From UBA1479 sp964012715 (GTDB lineage Bacteria; Pseudomonadota; Alphaproteobacteria; Rhodospirillales; Casp-alpha2): 64,000 bases of DNA. Made by a program: the position numbers and the translations under genes. Under the pieces are notes generated by a model, which did no database searches, was not told where the DNA came from, and worked only from the letters and a program-made list of their open reading frames with translations. Shown in pieces: positions 1 through 9,105 of this stretch (its first letter is position 1; every line of letters starts with the position of its first letter). Where the stretch lies: contig CAXGUG010000005.1 of the NCBI GenBank assembly GCA_964012715.1, positions 1-64,000 of the forward strand. Direction: 5' to 3'.

Positions 1-528
1 CGCCAGGTTATCGCCCTGGCGCCGGATTTCATCGACGGGCATATGAACATGGCCCGCCACCTGGCGGCTGACGGCGCGGTTGCCGACGCGATCAAGGCTC
101 TTTCCGCCTTGACCGCCCTGCGCCCGGACTTCGAACCCGCGTTCTTCGAGATGGGGCGTCTTTTGATGAAGGAAGGGGCCTTCGATGCGGCGGCGAAAGC
201 CTTCGAACGGGTGGTCGAGCTTGCCCCCGATCAAGCCCATGGATATGGCAACCTGGGCCGCGTCCGGATCGTTCAATCGCGCTTTGAAGAAGCCCGCGAG
301 CTTTTGACCAAGGCCGCCGAAATCGCCCCGGACGATCACAACGTCTATTATCTATTGGGCCGCGCCCGGCAGCTCGATGGTGATATGGACGGTGCATTCG
401 CCGCCTATCGGCAGGCCGTGGCCGCCAACGAAGACGCCTTCAAGATGATCTTGAAAAGCCTGGAATGGTCGCCGACCGGACAGATGTGGCTGAGCCCCGA
501 ACACCTGCGCAACGCCCTGAAGGCCTGA
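1..528 (+). CDS. TPR-repeat protein, C-terminal part (5' end outside window)
   Basis: The reading frame is open from the first base of the window, so the start codon lies upstream; the internal ATG at 43 is not a convincing start because TPR-like sequence precedes it. The visible 175 residues are helical tetratricopeptide repeats with the usual small/aromatic pattern (blocks around AFFEMGRLLMKEGAFDAAAKAF, GYGNLGRVRIVQSRFEEA and VYYLLGRARQLDGDMDGAF, about 34 residues apart). No catalytic domain is visible, so the role is probably protein-protein interaction; in many relatives such TPR arrays are attached to sulfotransferase or glycosyltransferase domains that would lie upstream of the window. 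The gene ends 19 bases before the convergent gene at 548-1264. The family is clear and the function is not. Confidence 0.8.
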   Translation, partial: RQVIALAPDFIDGHMNMARHLAADGAVADAIKALSALTALRPDFEPAFFEMGRLLMKEGAFDAAAKAFERVVELAPDQAHGYGNLGRVRIVQSRFEEARELLTKAAEIAPDDHNVYYLLGRARQLDGDMDGAFAAYRQAVAANEDAFKMILKSLEWSPTGQMWLSPEHLRNALKA

Positions 529-547
529 CGGCCACCCTGCCGGTTGT

Positions 548-1264
548 CTATTTCTTCGACCGGAAGACGTCGCGGTAATGGTGCGACTGTTCACGGGTCG
601 CCCGAAACACATCATTGACCCGGCGCTGTTCGTCGTCGTTCATCACATCGAAGACAAGGTCCAGGTCCAGGCTTTTGCGTTCGATCGGAATCGCTTGTGC
701 AACCGGGGTTCCCTTCGGCAGAACGCCGTCGAAGCTATCGTCGGTCCAAGCGGCGGGAAAATGCACGAAATGGTCGCTGTAGGTATCGCAATCGACGATC
801 CCGGTCAGCGTCAAAAACGGCAGATCGACGCGATTGACCGGATGGGTAAACAACAGCGAATAACCGGGTTCCATCGCAATCGTCCAGAAGTTGACGAACT
901 TGATCAAAAGCCGGTCTTCGGTGAACAAGGGCGAGGTCACGACCTGCGTTGGATGGTGGTGGGCGATCGGGGAGCTTCCCGGCATGGTCCGCACCGCATA
1001 GTCATCGACCGGAAATTCCGGCCAATCCCATTCGAACCGACCGCCCGAGAACCGCAGGTCGCAAGGCAACAACAGCATGAACCCGGCGGTAATCGCATCG
1101 ATAAACGGTGGGCATTGCTTCACCGTCGGCATCTGCTCGGCCAAAACCGGATCGTCGGCCACCATCGGCATGGATTTCAGCCATTCGGGCGTCATCCGCT
1201 TAGCGGGCACCGGCTTGGGCAAAATCGCCTCAAGCTTTGGATAGCATTTGAATTCGACCCGCAT
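548..1264 (-). CDS. DUF6065-like hypothetical protein
   Basis: A 238-residue soluble protein with no signal peptide or membrane segment. It carries a pattern I associate with the DUF6065 family, also seen in marine phage and bacterial genomes: an early PEWLKSMP, then TVKQCPPFIDAITAGF, a proline-rich LLLPCDL, an internal HHHPTQV, LLFTHPVNR, and a C-terminal KGTPVAQAIPIER. The conserved Cys, His and Trp positions suggest a compact folded domain, but no biochemical role is known to me. The start is the ATG complementary to 1262-1264. It converges on the TPR gene to its left with a 19-base gap and has no operon partner in the window. The family assignment is from memory of motif spacing and should be treated as tentative; that this is a real gene is much safer. 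Confidence 0.7.
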   Translation of the reverse strand: MRVEFKCYPKLEAILPKPVPAKRMTPEWLKSMPMVADDPVLAEQMPTVKQCPPFIDAITAGFMLLLPCDLRFSGGRFEWDWPEFPVDDYAVRTMPGSSPIAHHHPTQVVTSPLFTEDRLLIKFVNFWTIAMEPGYSLLFTHPVNRVDLPFLTLTGIVDCDTYSDHFVHFPAAWTDDSFDGVLPKGTPVAQAIPIERKSLDLDLVFDVMNDDEQRRVNDVFRATREQSHHYRDVFRSKK

Positions 1265-1395
1265 TCCTCAATCGCCTTTCGGTCGGCGGGACATCGATCC
1301 CGCCAGCGCATTGCCAGCATCAAGCGCCTATAGCACGGAAAGCTGGGTCACGACCACGTTCTGCCCCGCGCCAATAAGCACAAGACATAAGAAAA

Positions 1396-1423
1396 GCGGC
1401 CGTCCCGAAGGACGGCCGCTTCC
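1396..1423 (-). terminator. Rho-independent terminator of the porin gene
   Basis: A perfect 12-bp stem (1396-1407 with 1412-1423) closes a 4-base loop. Read on the minus strand the loop is TTCG closed by C-G, the especially stable UUCG tetraloop, and it is followed by TTTCTT. It lies 53 bases past the porin stop codon, so it almost certainly ends the porin transcript. Confidence 0.85.
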
Positions 1424-1475
1424 CAAATAAGCTCTTTCGAGCGGCGGGAGCCGAAGCTCCCAGCCGGAACCCGAA

Positions 1476-2597
1476 TTAGAACTTCACCTGGCCACCGACC
1501 ATGAAGGTCACCAGGCTGTCGAGCTGCGTGGAGGTCGACGGCACGTCGACGTCCCACCACATCACGTTGCCGTAGATGTTGGCGCCAGCGGACTTGATCT
1601 GCTGGTTGAAGCCGATACCAACGGCCTGGCCGTCGATGTTGTCGCCACCAACGTCCTGCGTGCCTTCGAAGTGCACGCCGATACCCGTGGCACCCAGCGA
1701 GTTCATGTTCGCGGTGTAGCCCAGGGTGGCACCATAGGTGGTGTGGTCGTTGCCGGAATCCGGATCCTGCTTACCGTACAAGCCGGTCAGGGAGATGCCG
1801 GAGTCATGCTTCACGGACGCGCCGATCTGCCAGGCGTCGCCGTTGGTGCCGGAACCGGACAGGTTTTCGTAGAACGCACGAACGCGAACCTGGACGCCAC
1901 CGAACTTGTTGTCGTACTTGGCGCCGATACCCCATTCGCCCGAGTCGTACAGGTCGACTTCACCGACGAAGCCGTTCAGCTTCGGGGTTTCGTAGCGGAT
2001 CAGGTCTTCACGGCCACGGTCGAAGCTCTTGAAGACAGTACGAACGGAGGTGGAGGACAGACCAGCGGTCGTGGTGTCGTTGCGGAACAGCATGCCGGCA
2101 ACCAACAGCGAGGTGTCCATACCGGCGAAAGCGCCAGCGGCGTAGCTCAGGTCCAGACCGTCGGACATGCCGTCGGAAGCAACCGATTCCTGACCCATGA
2201 CCAGCTTACCGAACTGCTTGTGGCTGAAGTAGATCAGCGCCTTACGTTCGTCGAAGGTGCCGCCGCCACCGGTTTCGGAGGACTGGCTGATGGTGTTCGG
2301 GTTGTTGGACTGCATTTCCATTTCGATCTGGGCGCCCAGGGTGACGGATTCGTTCACCTTACCGGAAGCCTTCAGGCCGAAGCGGGTGGAGCCGTTATCA
2401 CCGTCCTGGTGGCGATAGCCGGATTCTTCACCGTCGTTGTAGAACATCATGTTGCGGTTGACCTGGCCGTAAACGGTGAGGTCGGTCGCGTTGCCGTTCT
2501 TGATCGAACCGGCTTCGGCGGGGGTGGCAACCGGCGCGGCAATCGCGAACAGCGCAGCACCCGCGGCACCAGCCATAAGGGTCTTTTTGAAGGTCAT
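1476..2597 (-). CDS. Gram-negative outer-membrane porin
   Basis: A 373-residue beta-barrel porin of the general-diffusion type. Residues 1-29 form a Sec signal peptide (MTFKKTLMAGAAGAALFAI, with cleavage likely after PAEA). The mature part starts with a strand containing LTVYGQVNR, as in 16-strand porins, has alternating polar/hydrophobic strands rich in Gly, Tyr and Asn with acidic loops, and ends in VGGQVKF, the C-terminal Phe that the BAM machinery recognises. A strong ribosome-binding site (AGGAG, complement of 2604-2608) sits 6 bases before the ATG. The gene is monocistronic, divergent from glutathione reductase across a 388-base gap, and ends in a UUCG-loop terminator. Length fits the family. 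The solute specificity cannot be read from the sequence. Confidence 0.93.
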   Translation of the reverse strand: MTFKKTLMAGAAGAALFAIAAPVATPAEAGSIKNGNATDLTVYGQVNRNMMFYNDGEESGYRHQDGDNGSTRFGLKASGKVNESVTLGAQIEMEMQSNNPNTISQSSETGGGGTFDERKALIYFSHKQFGKLVMGQESVASDGMSDGLDLSYAAGAFAGMDTSLLVAGMLFRNDTTTAGLSSTSVRTVFKSFDRGREDLIRYETPKLNGFVGEVDLYDSGEWGIGAKYDNKFGGVQVRVRAFYENLSGSGTNGDAWQIGASVKHDSGISLTGLYGKQDPDSGNDHTTYGATLGYTANMNSLGATGIGVHFEGTQDVGGDNIDGQAVGIGFNQQIKSAGANIYGNVMWWDVDVPSTSTQLDSLVTFMVGGQVKF

Positions 2598-2985
2598 CGT
2601 TTGCTCCTTAGATGAGATTCACTCTTACAAATCCACTCTAGGTCTGAAACGTAGGCGATCCACACGTTGGCGGACCCGTTCCAGACCGCAGCAGTTTAGC
2701 GTCTCGCCTCTGTTTCAAAAGGGAAATCACATGAAGGTGTAGATTTTTCGGAACAGTGTTGCTCGAAAGACACATATTGCTGACGTTCCGTTAAATTCCG
2801 GCCTGTTTCCAATGGTTGGCCCTACCCGAATGATGCCACTGCCCCCCAACGTTGCCAAAATGTCACGCCACTGACACATGCCGACGAATCCCGGCGCCGC
2901 CTTGATCCTGGCGGTTGAACCGGCGGACCGTCGGGGTTAGATGAAGGCAACGAACATTGGAATCGCCAAACCTAAGGAGCCCTCC
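2598..2985. promoter_or_regulatory. 388-base divergent intergenic region between porin and gor
   Basis: No gene is supported here. The stretch must hold the promoters of both the porin (minus) and gor (plus), but I cannot assign -35/-10 boxes on either strand with confidence. Its GC content is lower than that of the flanking genes near the porin start. The only firm elements are the two ribosome-binding sites: AGGAG on the minus strand at 2604-2608 and AAGGAG on the plus strand at 2974-2979. Confidence 0.5.
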
Positions 2986-4368
2986 ATGCCGCAATACGAC
3001 TATGACATGATCACCATCGGCGGAGGGTCCGGTGGGGTCCGCGCGTCGCGGTTCGCCGCCGGCACCTACGGTGTCAAGACGGCCGTGATCGAAAACATGC
3101 GGATCGGCGGCACCTGCGTGATGCGCGGCTGCGTGCCCAAGAAGCTGTTGGTTTACGGCGCCCATTTCGCCGAGGACTTCGAAGACGCCAAGGGCTACGG
3201 CTGGGAGCCGGGCGAACCGTCCTTCGACTGGGGCACGTTGATCGCCAACAAGAATGTCGAGCTGGATCGCCTGGAAGGGGTCTATCACCGCCTGCTGCGT
3301 GACGCCGGTGTGGACGAGCTGACCGGCATGGGCCGGGTGGTCGACGCCCATACGGTCGCGGTCGACGGCCCGGACGGCACGAAGACCTACACCGCCAAGT
3401 ACATTCTGATCGCCACCGGCGGCTGGCCGACCCTGCCCAACATTCCCGGTATCGAACATGCCATCACCTCGAACGAGGCCCTGGACCTGCCGTCCCTGCC
3501 GAAAAGCATCGCGATCGTCGGCGGCGGGTATATCGCCGTGGAGTTCGCCGGAATATTCAACGGCCTGGGATCCGACACCCATATCCTGATCCGCGCCGAG
3601 AATATCCTGCGCGGCTTCGATCAGGCCGTACGCGATACCCTGCATGATGAAATGGTCAAAAAGGGCATCACGATCCATCAGGAAACCACCGTGCAGTCGA
3701 TCGAGAAAACGGCGAGCGGTTATTCCCTGCGTTTGAACGACGACGAAATCCTGGAAGTCGACTGCGTCATGTACGCCACCGGCCGCGCCCCCAACACCAA
3801 GGGCGTCGGGCTGGAGGAAGCAGGCGTCGCCATGTCGGCCAAGGGTGCGGTCGTCGTCGACGACAATTTCAAGACCAGCGTCGACAGCATCTATGCTTTG
3901 GGCGACGTGATCGACCGGGTGCAGTTGACGCCTGTGGCCCTGGCCGAAGGCATGGCCGTTGCCCATACCCTGTTCGGCGACAAGCCGACCCTGGTCGACT
4001 ACGACAACATCCCGACCGCGGTGTTTTCGACCCCACCGGTCGGCACGGTCGGCCTGACCGAAGAACAAGCCCGCCGCGATCACGACGTCGACATCTACAT
4101 GAGCCACTTCCGGCCCATGAAATACACCCTGTCGGGCCGCGAAGAGCGGACCATGATGAAGATGATCGTCGATCGTAAGACCGACCGCGTCCTGGGCTGC
4201 CACATGGTCGGCCTGGACGCCGCGGAAATGACGCAGGCACTCGGCATCGCCCTGAAGTGCGGCGCGACCAAGGCCCAGTTCGACGCCACCGTCGGCATTC
4301 ATCCGACCGCGGCCGAGGAATGGGTCACCATGCGCACGCCCGTCCGCCCGGCCGAAGCGGCGGAATAA
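2986..4368 (+). CDS. gor: Glutathione-disulfide reductase
   Basis: Reduces oxidised glutathione with NADPH in the cytoplasm. The 460-residue protein has the FAD-binding GGGSGG at residues 12-17, the redox pair C44/C49 in GGTCVMRGCVPKK, a second dinucleotide fold (GGGYIAVEFAGIF) followed by IRAENILR, whose two arginines match those that select NADPH, and the C-terminal HPTAAEE with the catalytic H439/E444 pair. An in-frame ATG exists at 2941, but the ATG at 2986 is preferred because AAGGAG lies 6 bases before it and it places the FAD motif at the usual distance from the N terminus. It stands alone, between the divergent porin and the convergent CoA-transferase. The specific alternatives, lipoamide dehydrogenase or trypanothione reductase, fit the NADPH motif less well. 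Confidence 0.95.
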   Translation: MPQYDYDMITIGGGSGGVRASRFAAGTYGVKTAVIENMRIGGTCVMRGCVPKKLLVYGAHFAEDFEDAKGYGWEPGEPSFDWGTLIANKNVELDRLEGVYHRLLRDAGVDELTGMGRVVDAHTVAVDGPDGTKTYTAKYILIATGGWPTLPNIPGIEHAITSNEALDLPSLPKSIAIVGGGYIAVEFAGIFNGLGSDTHILIRAENILRGFDQAVRDTLHDEMVKKGITIHQETTVQSIEKTASGYSLRLNDDEILEVDCVMYATGRAPNTKGVGLEEAGVAMSAKGAVVVDDNFKTSVDSIYALGDVIDRVQLTPVALAEGMAVAHTLFGDKPTLVDYDNIPTAVFSTPPVGTVGLTEEQARRDHDVDIYMSHFRPMKYTLSGREERTMMKMIVDRKTDRVLGCHMVGLDAAEMTQALGIALKCGATKAQFDATVGIHPTAAEEWVTMRTPVRPAEAAE

Positions 4369-4380
4369 GGACAATAAAAA

Positions 4381-4406
4381 AAGCGGCGGGGAATTCCCCG
4401 CCGCTT
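4381..4406 (-). terminator. Palindromic terminator between gor and the CoA-transferase
   Basis: A perfect 26-base palindrome (13 + 13) rich in GC. On the minus strand it is followed by a run of T (complement of the A run just before 4381), so it is a good intrinsic terminator for the CoA-transferase gene ending at 4439. On the plus strand only CTTCAG follows, so termination of gor there is weaker but plausible. Confidence 0.8.
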
Positions 4407-4438
4407 CAGTCCGTTGCCGGATATTCTTTATATATCGA

Positions 4439-5632
4439 TCAAACGATCTGCCGGTCCCGCAGGTCCGAAATCTCGTCGGCGCTGAGACCCAGATCAGCCA
4501 GGATTTCGTCCGTGTGCTCGCCTTTTTCCGGCGGATGCACGATCAGCTTGGAATCGGTCCGGCTCATGCGGATCGGCTGAGACATCATCTTGGTCTTGCC
4601 GAAGCAGGTGGTTTCGCATTCCTCGGCAATGCCCAGGTGCTGAACCTGTTCGTCGGCGAACATCCCGGCCATGTCATAAATCGGTCCGGAAGGCACACCG
4701 GCATCGTTGAAGGCCTTGACCCAATCGGCGCTGGTCCGATCCTTGGTCCGCTCGGCGATCAAGGCGTTCAGTTCGTGCCGGTTCTTGGAGCGCTTTTCCG
4801 AGGAATTGAAGCGGTCGTCCTCGGACCATTCCATGGCGCCCATGACCTCGCACAAACGCACCCAGATGCGTTCGCCGGCAGCGGCGATATTGATATGGCC
4901 GTCCTTGGTCGGGAACACGCCGGTCGGGATCGAAGTCGGATGATCGTTCCCGGCCTGGCCCGGAACCTCGTCCTCCATCAAGTAGCGCGCCCCCTGAAAA
5001 TCGAGCATGAAAGCCATGGCCTGCAGCAGCGACGATTGCACCCACTGGCCCTGGCCGGATTTTTCGCGCTCGATCAGGGCGGTCAGCACACCCATGGCGC
5101 AGAACAGTCCGCCGGTCAGGTCCGCGATCGGAATGCCGACCCGCATCGGGCCGCGGCCCGGCTCGCCGGTGATCGACATCAGGCCGCCCATGCCCTGGGC
5201 GATCTGGTCGAAGCCGGGACGCTTGGCGTAGGGGCCGTCCTGCCCGAAGCCCGAGATCGAGCCCAGGATGATGCGCGGGTTAACGGCCTTCAGCGCTTCG
5301 TAGCCGATGCCCAGCTTGTCCTTCACATCGGGGCGGAAGTTTTCGATCACGACGTCGGCCCCTTCGACCAGACGCAGGAACAGCTTGCGGCCTTCCTCTT
5401 CCTTCAGGTTCAGGGTCAGGGAGCGTTTGTTTCGCTGCAAGTTCTGAAAGTCGGCGGTATGGCGCTTGGCGCCCAAGGTTCCGTCCGGCTCGATCGATTC
5501 CGGCAGTTCGACCTTGATCACATCGGCGCCCCAGTCCGCCAACTGGCGCACGCAGGTCGGTCCGGACCGCACCCGGGTCAGGTCCAACACCTTTACATGA
5601 TCAAGGGCAGTCGACGCGGCGATATGTGCCAT
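4439..5632 (-). CDS. CaiB/BaiF-type (class III) CoA-transferase
   Basis: A 397-residue family III CoA-transferase, which moves CoA between carboxylic acids through an aspartyl-CoA intermediate. It shows the family's N-terminal signature (VLDLTRVRSGPTCVRQLADWGADVIKVE), the VVIENFRP and SISGFGQDGPYAKRPGFD blocks, and PIADLTGG, in which D171 aligns with the catalytic Asp of formyl-CoA transferase. A good Shine-Dalgarno (GGAGAGG) precedes the ATG. It follows the GT41 gene on the same strand after 105 bases, but functional linkage is not evident. The substrate is unknown: the family includes formyl-, succinyl-, mesaconyl- and racemase-type members (for example alpha-methylacyl-CoA racemase), so the acid acted on cannot be deduced. 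Confidence 0.9.
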   Translation of the reverse strand: MAHIAASTALDHVKVLDLTRVRSGPTCVRQLADWGADVIKVELPESIEPDGTLGAKRHTADFQNLQRNKRSLTLNLKEEEGRKLFLRLVEGADVVIENFRPDVKDKLGIGYEALKAVNPRIILGSISGFGQDGPYAKRPGFDQIAQGMGGLMSITGEPGRGPMRVGIPIADLTGGLFCAMGVLTALIEREKSGQGQWVQSSLLQAMAFMLDFQGARYLMEDEVPGQAGNDHPTSIPTGVFPTKDGHINIAAAGERIWVRLCEVMGAMEWSEDDRFNSSEKRSKNRHELNALIAERTKDRTSADWVKAFNDAGVPSGPIYDMAGMFADEQVQHLGIAEECETTCFGKTKMMSQPIRMSRTDSKLIVHPPEKGEHTDEILADLGLSADEISDLRDRQIV

Positions 5633-5737
5633 GAATTTCGTTTCCTCTCCGTGGTCGTGGCCCTGTTCTTCGTTGTCGGGGGCCTTGTATACAAAGTCTA
5701 TGTGCCGTTATCGGAATTTCCGCGCGGCAGGTCAATC

Positions 5738-7747
5738 TCAGCCGCGCGCGGCGGCGTCCTTCCAAAGTTGCTCCAAGCCCTGGGTCAGCGCCTCGGCATA
5801 ACCGCGTCCGTCGCTGATCGGCGATCCCTGGATCGCGGCGCGAACCCCGGCCCGGCTCAATCCCGCCTCGGCCATGATCGCCGGATGGGTCGATGCGATC
5901 CGCACGTAGTCGTCTTCGTCAGCGGCGACGAAGGCCCCCAGCCCGCATAGGCTGAGATGGCTCAGGCTGTGGCGGCGCGCGAACGTCTCACCCGGCAAGG
6001 TCACCACCGGCACCCCCATCCACAAGGCCTCCAACGTCGTCAGCCCGCCGGAATAGGCAACCGGGTCCAGGGCCAAATCAATCTCGTTGTAGGTTGCAAG
6101 CAATTCCGGATGGGGCGAGCCGGGCCGCAGGTCCAATCGGTCCGCGTCGACGCCCATCGCCGCGAACCGCTGCGTAAAGTCGCGCCGGACTTCGGCATCG
6201 GCGAAGGGACCGGCCTTGAGGATCAGGCGCGATCCCGGGGCGGCCGCCATGACCCGGCCCCAAAGCGCCAGGGTCCGGTCGCACAGCTTGGGCAGGGCGT
6301 TGAAGCAGCCGAAGGTCAGCGGCCCGCCATGGTCCGCCGGGCGGCCCGACAACGCGGGCAGATACGGCGGCGGCATATAGGACAGATAGCCATTCGGCAG
6401 GCGCAGAACCGTCTCGGCATAGGCGCCTTCGGCACCATCGGGAATATGGAAGCGGTCGGCGACGATGGCGTCCATGGCATCCAATCCGGTGGTCGCGAAA
6501 TGAGCGAAGGCCAGAACCTGAATCGGAGCCGGGCGAGCCGTGAACAATTGTAAAAGCTCCGACTCCTCCAACCCGGTCGGGCTGATCAGCACGTCCAGTT
6601 CCCGTGCGACCAAAAGATCCAGGGTCTGTTGTGGCGATCGCTTCGACACGTCGTGCCAATGGGCGGCACGGTTTCGCAACTCGCCGGTCAGCGGATGTTC
6701 CGTCACGTTCTGGGCGAACAGTTCGATCTGCACCCGATCCGGGTCCGCATACTTCATATAGGGCGCCAAGAACTGGCCGCAGGGATGCCAGCCGAGCTTG
6801 CCGGACAGGATGCCGACGCGCAGCGCTTCACCTTCTTTATATGGACACCGCCGCTGCTTGACCGTCGGCAAGGCCAACGCCTGGTTCCAGGCCCGCCCCG
6901 CCGCCAACAGATCGCCCGGTTTGGTCTCGGGCAGGTAATTCAGGTTGAGCGCCCATGCCGCCGCCGGATAGGGCGCTTTGGGCAAGGCATCCTTGGCCTG
7001 GGCAAAGGCCGCAACCCCCTCGGCAACGCGGCCCGATGTCACCGACATCGCCGCCATGGCAAGACGCGCATCCCAATCCCCGGGATCGCGATCCAGAAGG
7101 CGGCCGAAGGATTGACGGGCGCCGTCGTAGTCGAACGCAGTCGCCTGCTCCCGCGCCAGGGCCAGCAGGGCCCAGCCATCGTCATCCGTTGCCGTCTCGA
7201 CCATGGATTCCAATTCGCGCCGCGCACGGTCGTGCTGACCCAACGCCATCAGGTCCGAGATCAAAGCACGGCGGACTTCACCCATCGTCGGATCGAGGGC
7301 CAGGGCCTTGTCATAGACCTCGACCGCCGTTGCCCGGTCGCCCTGGTCGCTCAAGGCGTTGCCCAGGTTGGCCAGGATATCGGCACGCATCGGGGCCATG
7401 GCCGCGGCCCGATTGAATTGCTCAAGCGCCGCCGACCCGTCCCCCAGCCGGCGATAGGCCGCGCCCAAGGCGTTGATCACATTGACGTCGTCGGGCATGG
7501 CGTCACGCGCCACCGACAGCGCGCGGATCGCGGGAGCAAGATTGCCCAATTCCAATTCGATGAAGCCGCGCAAGTGTGCAATCTGCGGCACCGCGCCGAA
7601 GGTCTTTTCCAGACGCTGCACAATCTTTTGCGCCTGGCGGAAGTCGCCTTTTTGAAAGGCCTTCACCGCCTGCTGAAATTTCGCTTCGGCGTCGCCGCCC
7701 CCCGAACTGCGGCGGGGGCGTGGGCCCCCACCCCTCTGCTTGGCCAT
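5738..7747 (-). CDS. TPR protein with GT41 (O-GlcNAc transferase-like) domain
   Basis: A 669-residue two-part protein. Residues about 22-260 are tetratricopeptide repeats (for example VINALGAAYRRLGDGSAALEQ and ILANLGNALSDQGDRATAVEV); residues about 300-660 resemble the catalytic half of SPINDLY/OGT-type GT41 glycosyltransferases: LRVGILSG, a RPAPIQV region, LTFGCFNALPKL, and the C-terminal block YSGGLTTLEALWMGVPVVTLPG that binds the UDP-sugar. Such enzymes attach a sugar to Ser/Thr of cytoplasmic proteins; bacterial members often act on flagellin or surface-layer proteins. The N-terminal 18 residues are basic and Gly-rich. Its start lies 1 base after the stop of the MFS gene, so the two are co-transcribed. 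The usual GxPGTTG after PAPIQV is altered to HFATTG, so donor or acceptor preference may differ. Target protein unknown. Confidence 0.88.
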   Translation of the reverse strand: MAKQRGGGPRPRRSSGGGDAEAKFQQAVKAFQKGDFRQAQKIVQRLEKTFGAVPQIAHLRGFIELELGNLAPAIRALSVARDAMPDDVNVINALGAAYRRLGDGSAALEQFNRAAAMAPMRADILANLGNALSDQGDRATAVEVYDKALALDPTMGEVRRALISDLMALGQHDRARRELESMVETATDDDGWALLALAREQATAFDYDGARQSFGRLLDRDPGDWDARLAMAAMSVTSGRVAEGVAAFAQAKDALPKAPYPAAAWALNLNYLPETKPGDLLAAGRAWNQALALPTVKQRRCPYKEGEALRVGILSGKLGWHPCGQFLAPYMKYADPDRVQIELFAQNVTEHPLTGELRNRAAHWHDVSKRSPQQTLDLLVARELDVLISPTGLEESELLQLFTARPAPIQVLAFAHFATTGLDAMDAIVADRFHIPDGAEGAYAETVLRLPNGYLSYMPPPYLPALSGRPADHGGPLTFGCFNALPKLCDRTLALWGRVMAAAPGSRLILKAGPFADAEVRRDFTQRFAAMGVDADRLDLRPGSPHPELLATYNEIDLALDPVAYSGGLTTLEALWMGVPVVTLPGETFARRHSLSHLSLCGLGAFVAADEDDYVRIASTHPAIMAEAGLSRAGVRAAIQGSPISDGRGYAEALTQGLEQLWKDAAARG

Positions 7748-7748
7748 C

Positions 7749-9020
7749 TCAGGCTCCTTGATCGGCGGGCTGGTCCTGTTCCGCCGTATCCTCGGCGTCG
7801 GGCCCGCGCGGGTCGATGGTGATCACTTCCGGCGACGCGCGCGGCACGGGGATGAAATCGTCCTTGTCCTCGGTCGGCGTCGCGGCGCGCTGCTGCATCC
7901 GATAGAACGCAAACGCCGCGGTCAGCAAATGAATTACGGCGGAATAAGCGAAAAACGCCGTCGGCGTCGTCAATTCGACAATCGCCGAGGCCAACAACGG
8001 CCCGATCACCGCGCCGATGGAAAAGACCAAAATCAAAGTCGAGGCGATTTCGACGAAGTCTTCCGGGTTGGCCTGATCGTTGGCATGGGCGATGGCGATA
8101 GCGTACAGCGAGAACGAAAACCCGCCATAGATAAAGGCCAGGACGAACAGGATCGTCTGCGAGACCTCGCCGAACACAGTCATCGCCAAGCCGCTGGCGA
8201 CGCCGCCCAGGCAAATCACGATGATCACCCAGCGCCGGTCGACCAAATCCGACCATCGGCCGAGCGGCCATTGGAACACGGCGCCGCCGATGATCAGCAG
8301 GCTCATGAAAAGCGACAATTCCGCGATCGACGTCAACTCGGCCTGCGCGAACACCGGCACGATGGTCCAGACCGCACCGTTGACCAACCCCACCGTCAAA
8401 CAGGCGATCATCCCGACCGGCGAAATGGAGTAGACGCGCGGGATGCGAATCTGCACCTGCTGCAACGGCTGAGGGGCGGTGGTTCGGGTCAGGGCGACCG
8501 GGACCAGGGCCACGGAGACCAGGACGGATCCGACCACGAACAATTGGAAACCGGCGGGCTCATACAAGTTCAGCAGCAATTGCCCGATCGTGACCGCGCC
8601 CAAGTTGACGATCTGATAGATCGACAAGATCTGGCCCCGGTGTTCGCGCCCGGCGCGTTCGTTGATCCAGCTTTCCATCACCATGTACAGGCCGCACAGG
8701 CAAGCCCCGGTGATGAAACGCAACACCCACCAGGACGCAGGCTCGACCCAGACGACGTGCATCAACTGCGCCGCCGAGGCGATCGTCCCGAACACGGTGA
8801 ACGAGCGAATATGCCCAACCCGCGCGACAACGCGCGGCGCCCAGAAACAAGCCAGGATATAACCGAGATAAAATGCAGCCCCCATGACACCGATGGCGAA
8901 GGGGGAGAACCCCTCCAGCCCGGCGCGCACAGGAAGCAACGTGCCTTGCAAGCCGTTCCCCGCCAGCAAGATGCCGAAGCTGAGGAACAGTGCGGCGACC
9001 GGAACCAAAATGGCGACCAC
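7749..9020 (-). CDS. MFS transporter, YcaD-like
   Basis: A 423-residue integral membrane protein with about 12 hydrophobic segments, typical of the major facilitator superfamily. The sequence MVMESWINERAGREHRGQ after the fourth segment resembles the YcaD (UPF0226) branch, which has no established substrate. The last 45 residues are hydrophilic and acidic (EDTAEQDQPADQ), probably a cytoplasmic tail. The start is a GTG (complement of 9018-9020) preceded by GGAAG about 9 bases upstream. The stop is 1 base from the start of the GT41 gene, so these two genes form a tight pair. The sister genes upstream (SMR-like and GT-C) are 86 bases away on the same strand. A role in export of a sugar or small molecule is possible but unproven. 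Confidence 0.87.
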   Translation of the reverse strand: MVAILVPVAALFLSFGILLAGNGLQGTLLPVRAGLEGFSPFAIGVMGAAFYLGYILACFWAPRVVARVGHIRSFTVFGTIASAAQLMHVVWVEPASWWVLRFITGACLCGLYMVMESWINERAGREHRGQILSIYQIVNLGAVTIGQLLLNLYEPAGFQLFVVGSVLVSVALVPVALTRTTAPQPLQQVQIRIPRVYSISPVGMIACLTVGLVNGAVWTIVPVFAQAELTSIAELSLFMSLLIIGGAVFQWPLGRWSDLVDRRWVIIVICLGGVASGLAMTVFGEVSQTILFVLAFIYGGFSFSLYAIAIAHANDQANPEDFVEIASTLILVFSIGAVIGPLLASAIVELTTPTAFFAYSAVIHLLTAAFAFYRMQQRAATPTEDKDDFIPVPRASPEVITIDPRGPDAEDTAEQDQPADQGA

Positions 9021-9105
9021 GTCGTTTGTTCTTCCGTCTGCCCGTTAGAAAATGGGCGTAGACGCTACCGCATGGCCCGCAGCGCCCGCAACCCGTCGGC
9101 GGGAA

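Noticed and set aside
1671..2615. 314-codon frame antisense to the porin
   Set aside because: Its translation is Gly/Val/Thr-rich and without motifs, and the porin on the other strand has a signal peptide, C-terminal Phe, RBS and terminator.
2863..4374. Long open frame (503 codons) antisense to glutathione reductase
   Set aside because: It is the complement of a clearly conserved gene; its translation is compositionally odd (His/Gly/Asp/Val-rich) and has no family features. Such shadow frames are expected at this GC content.
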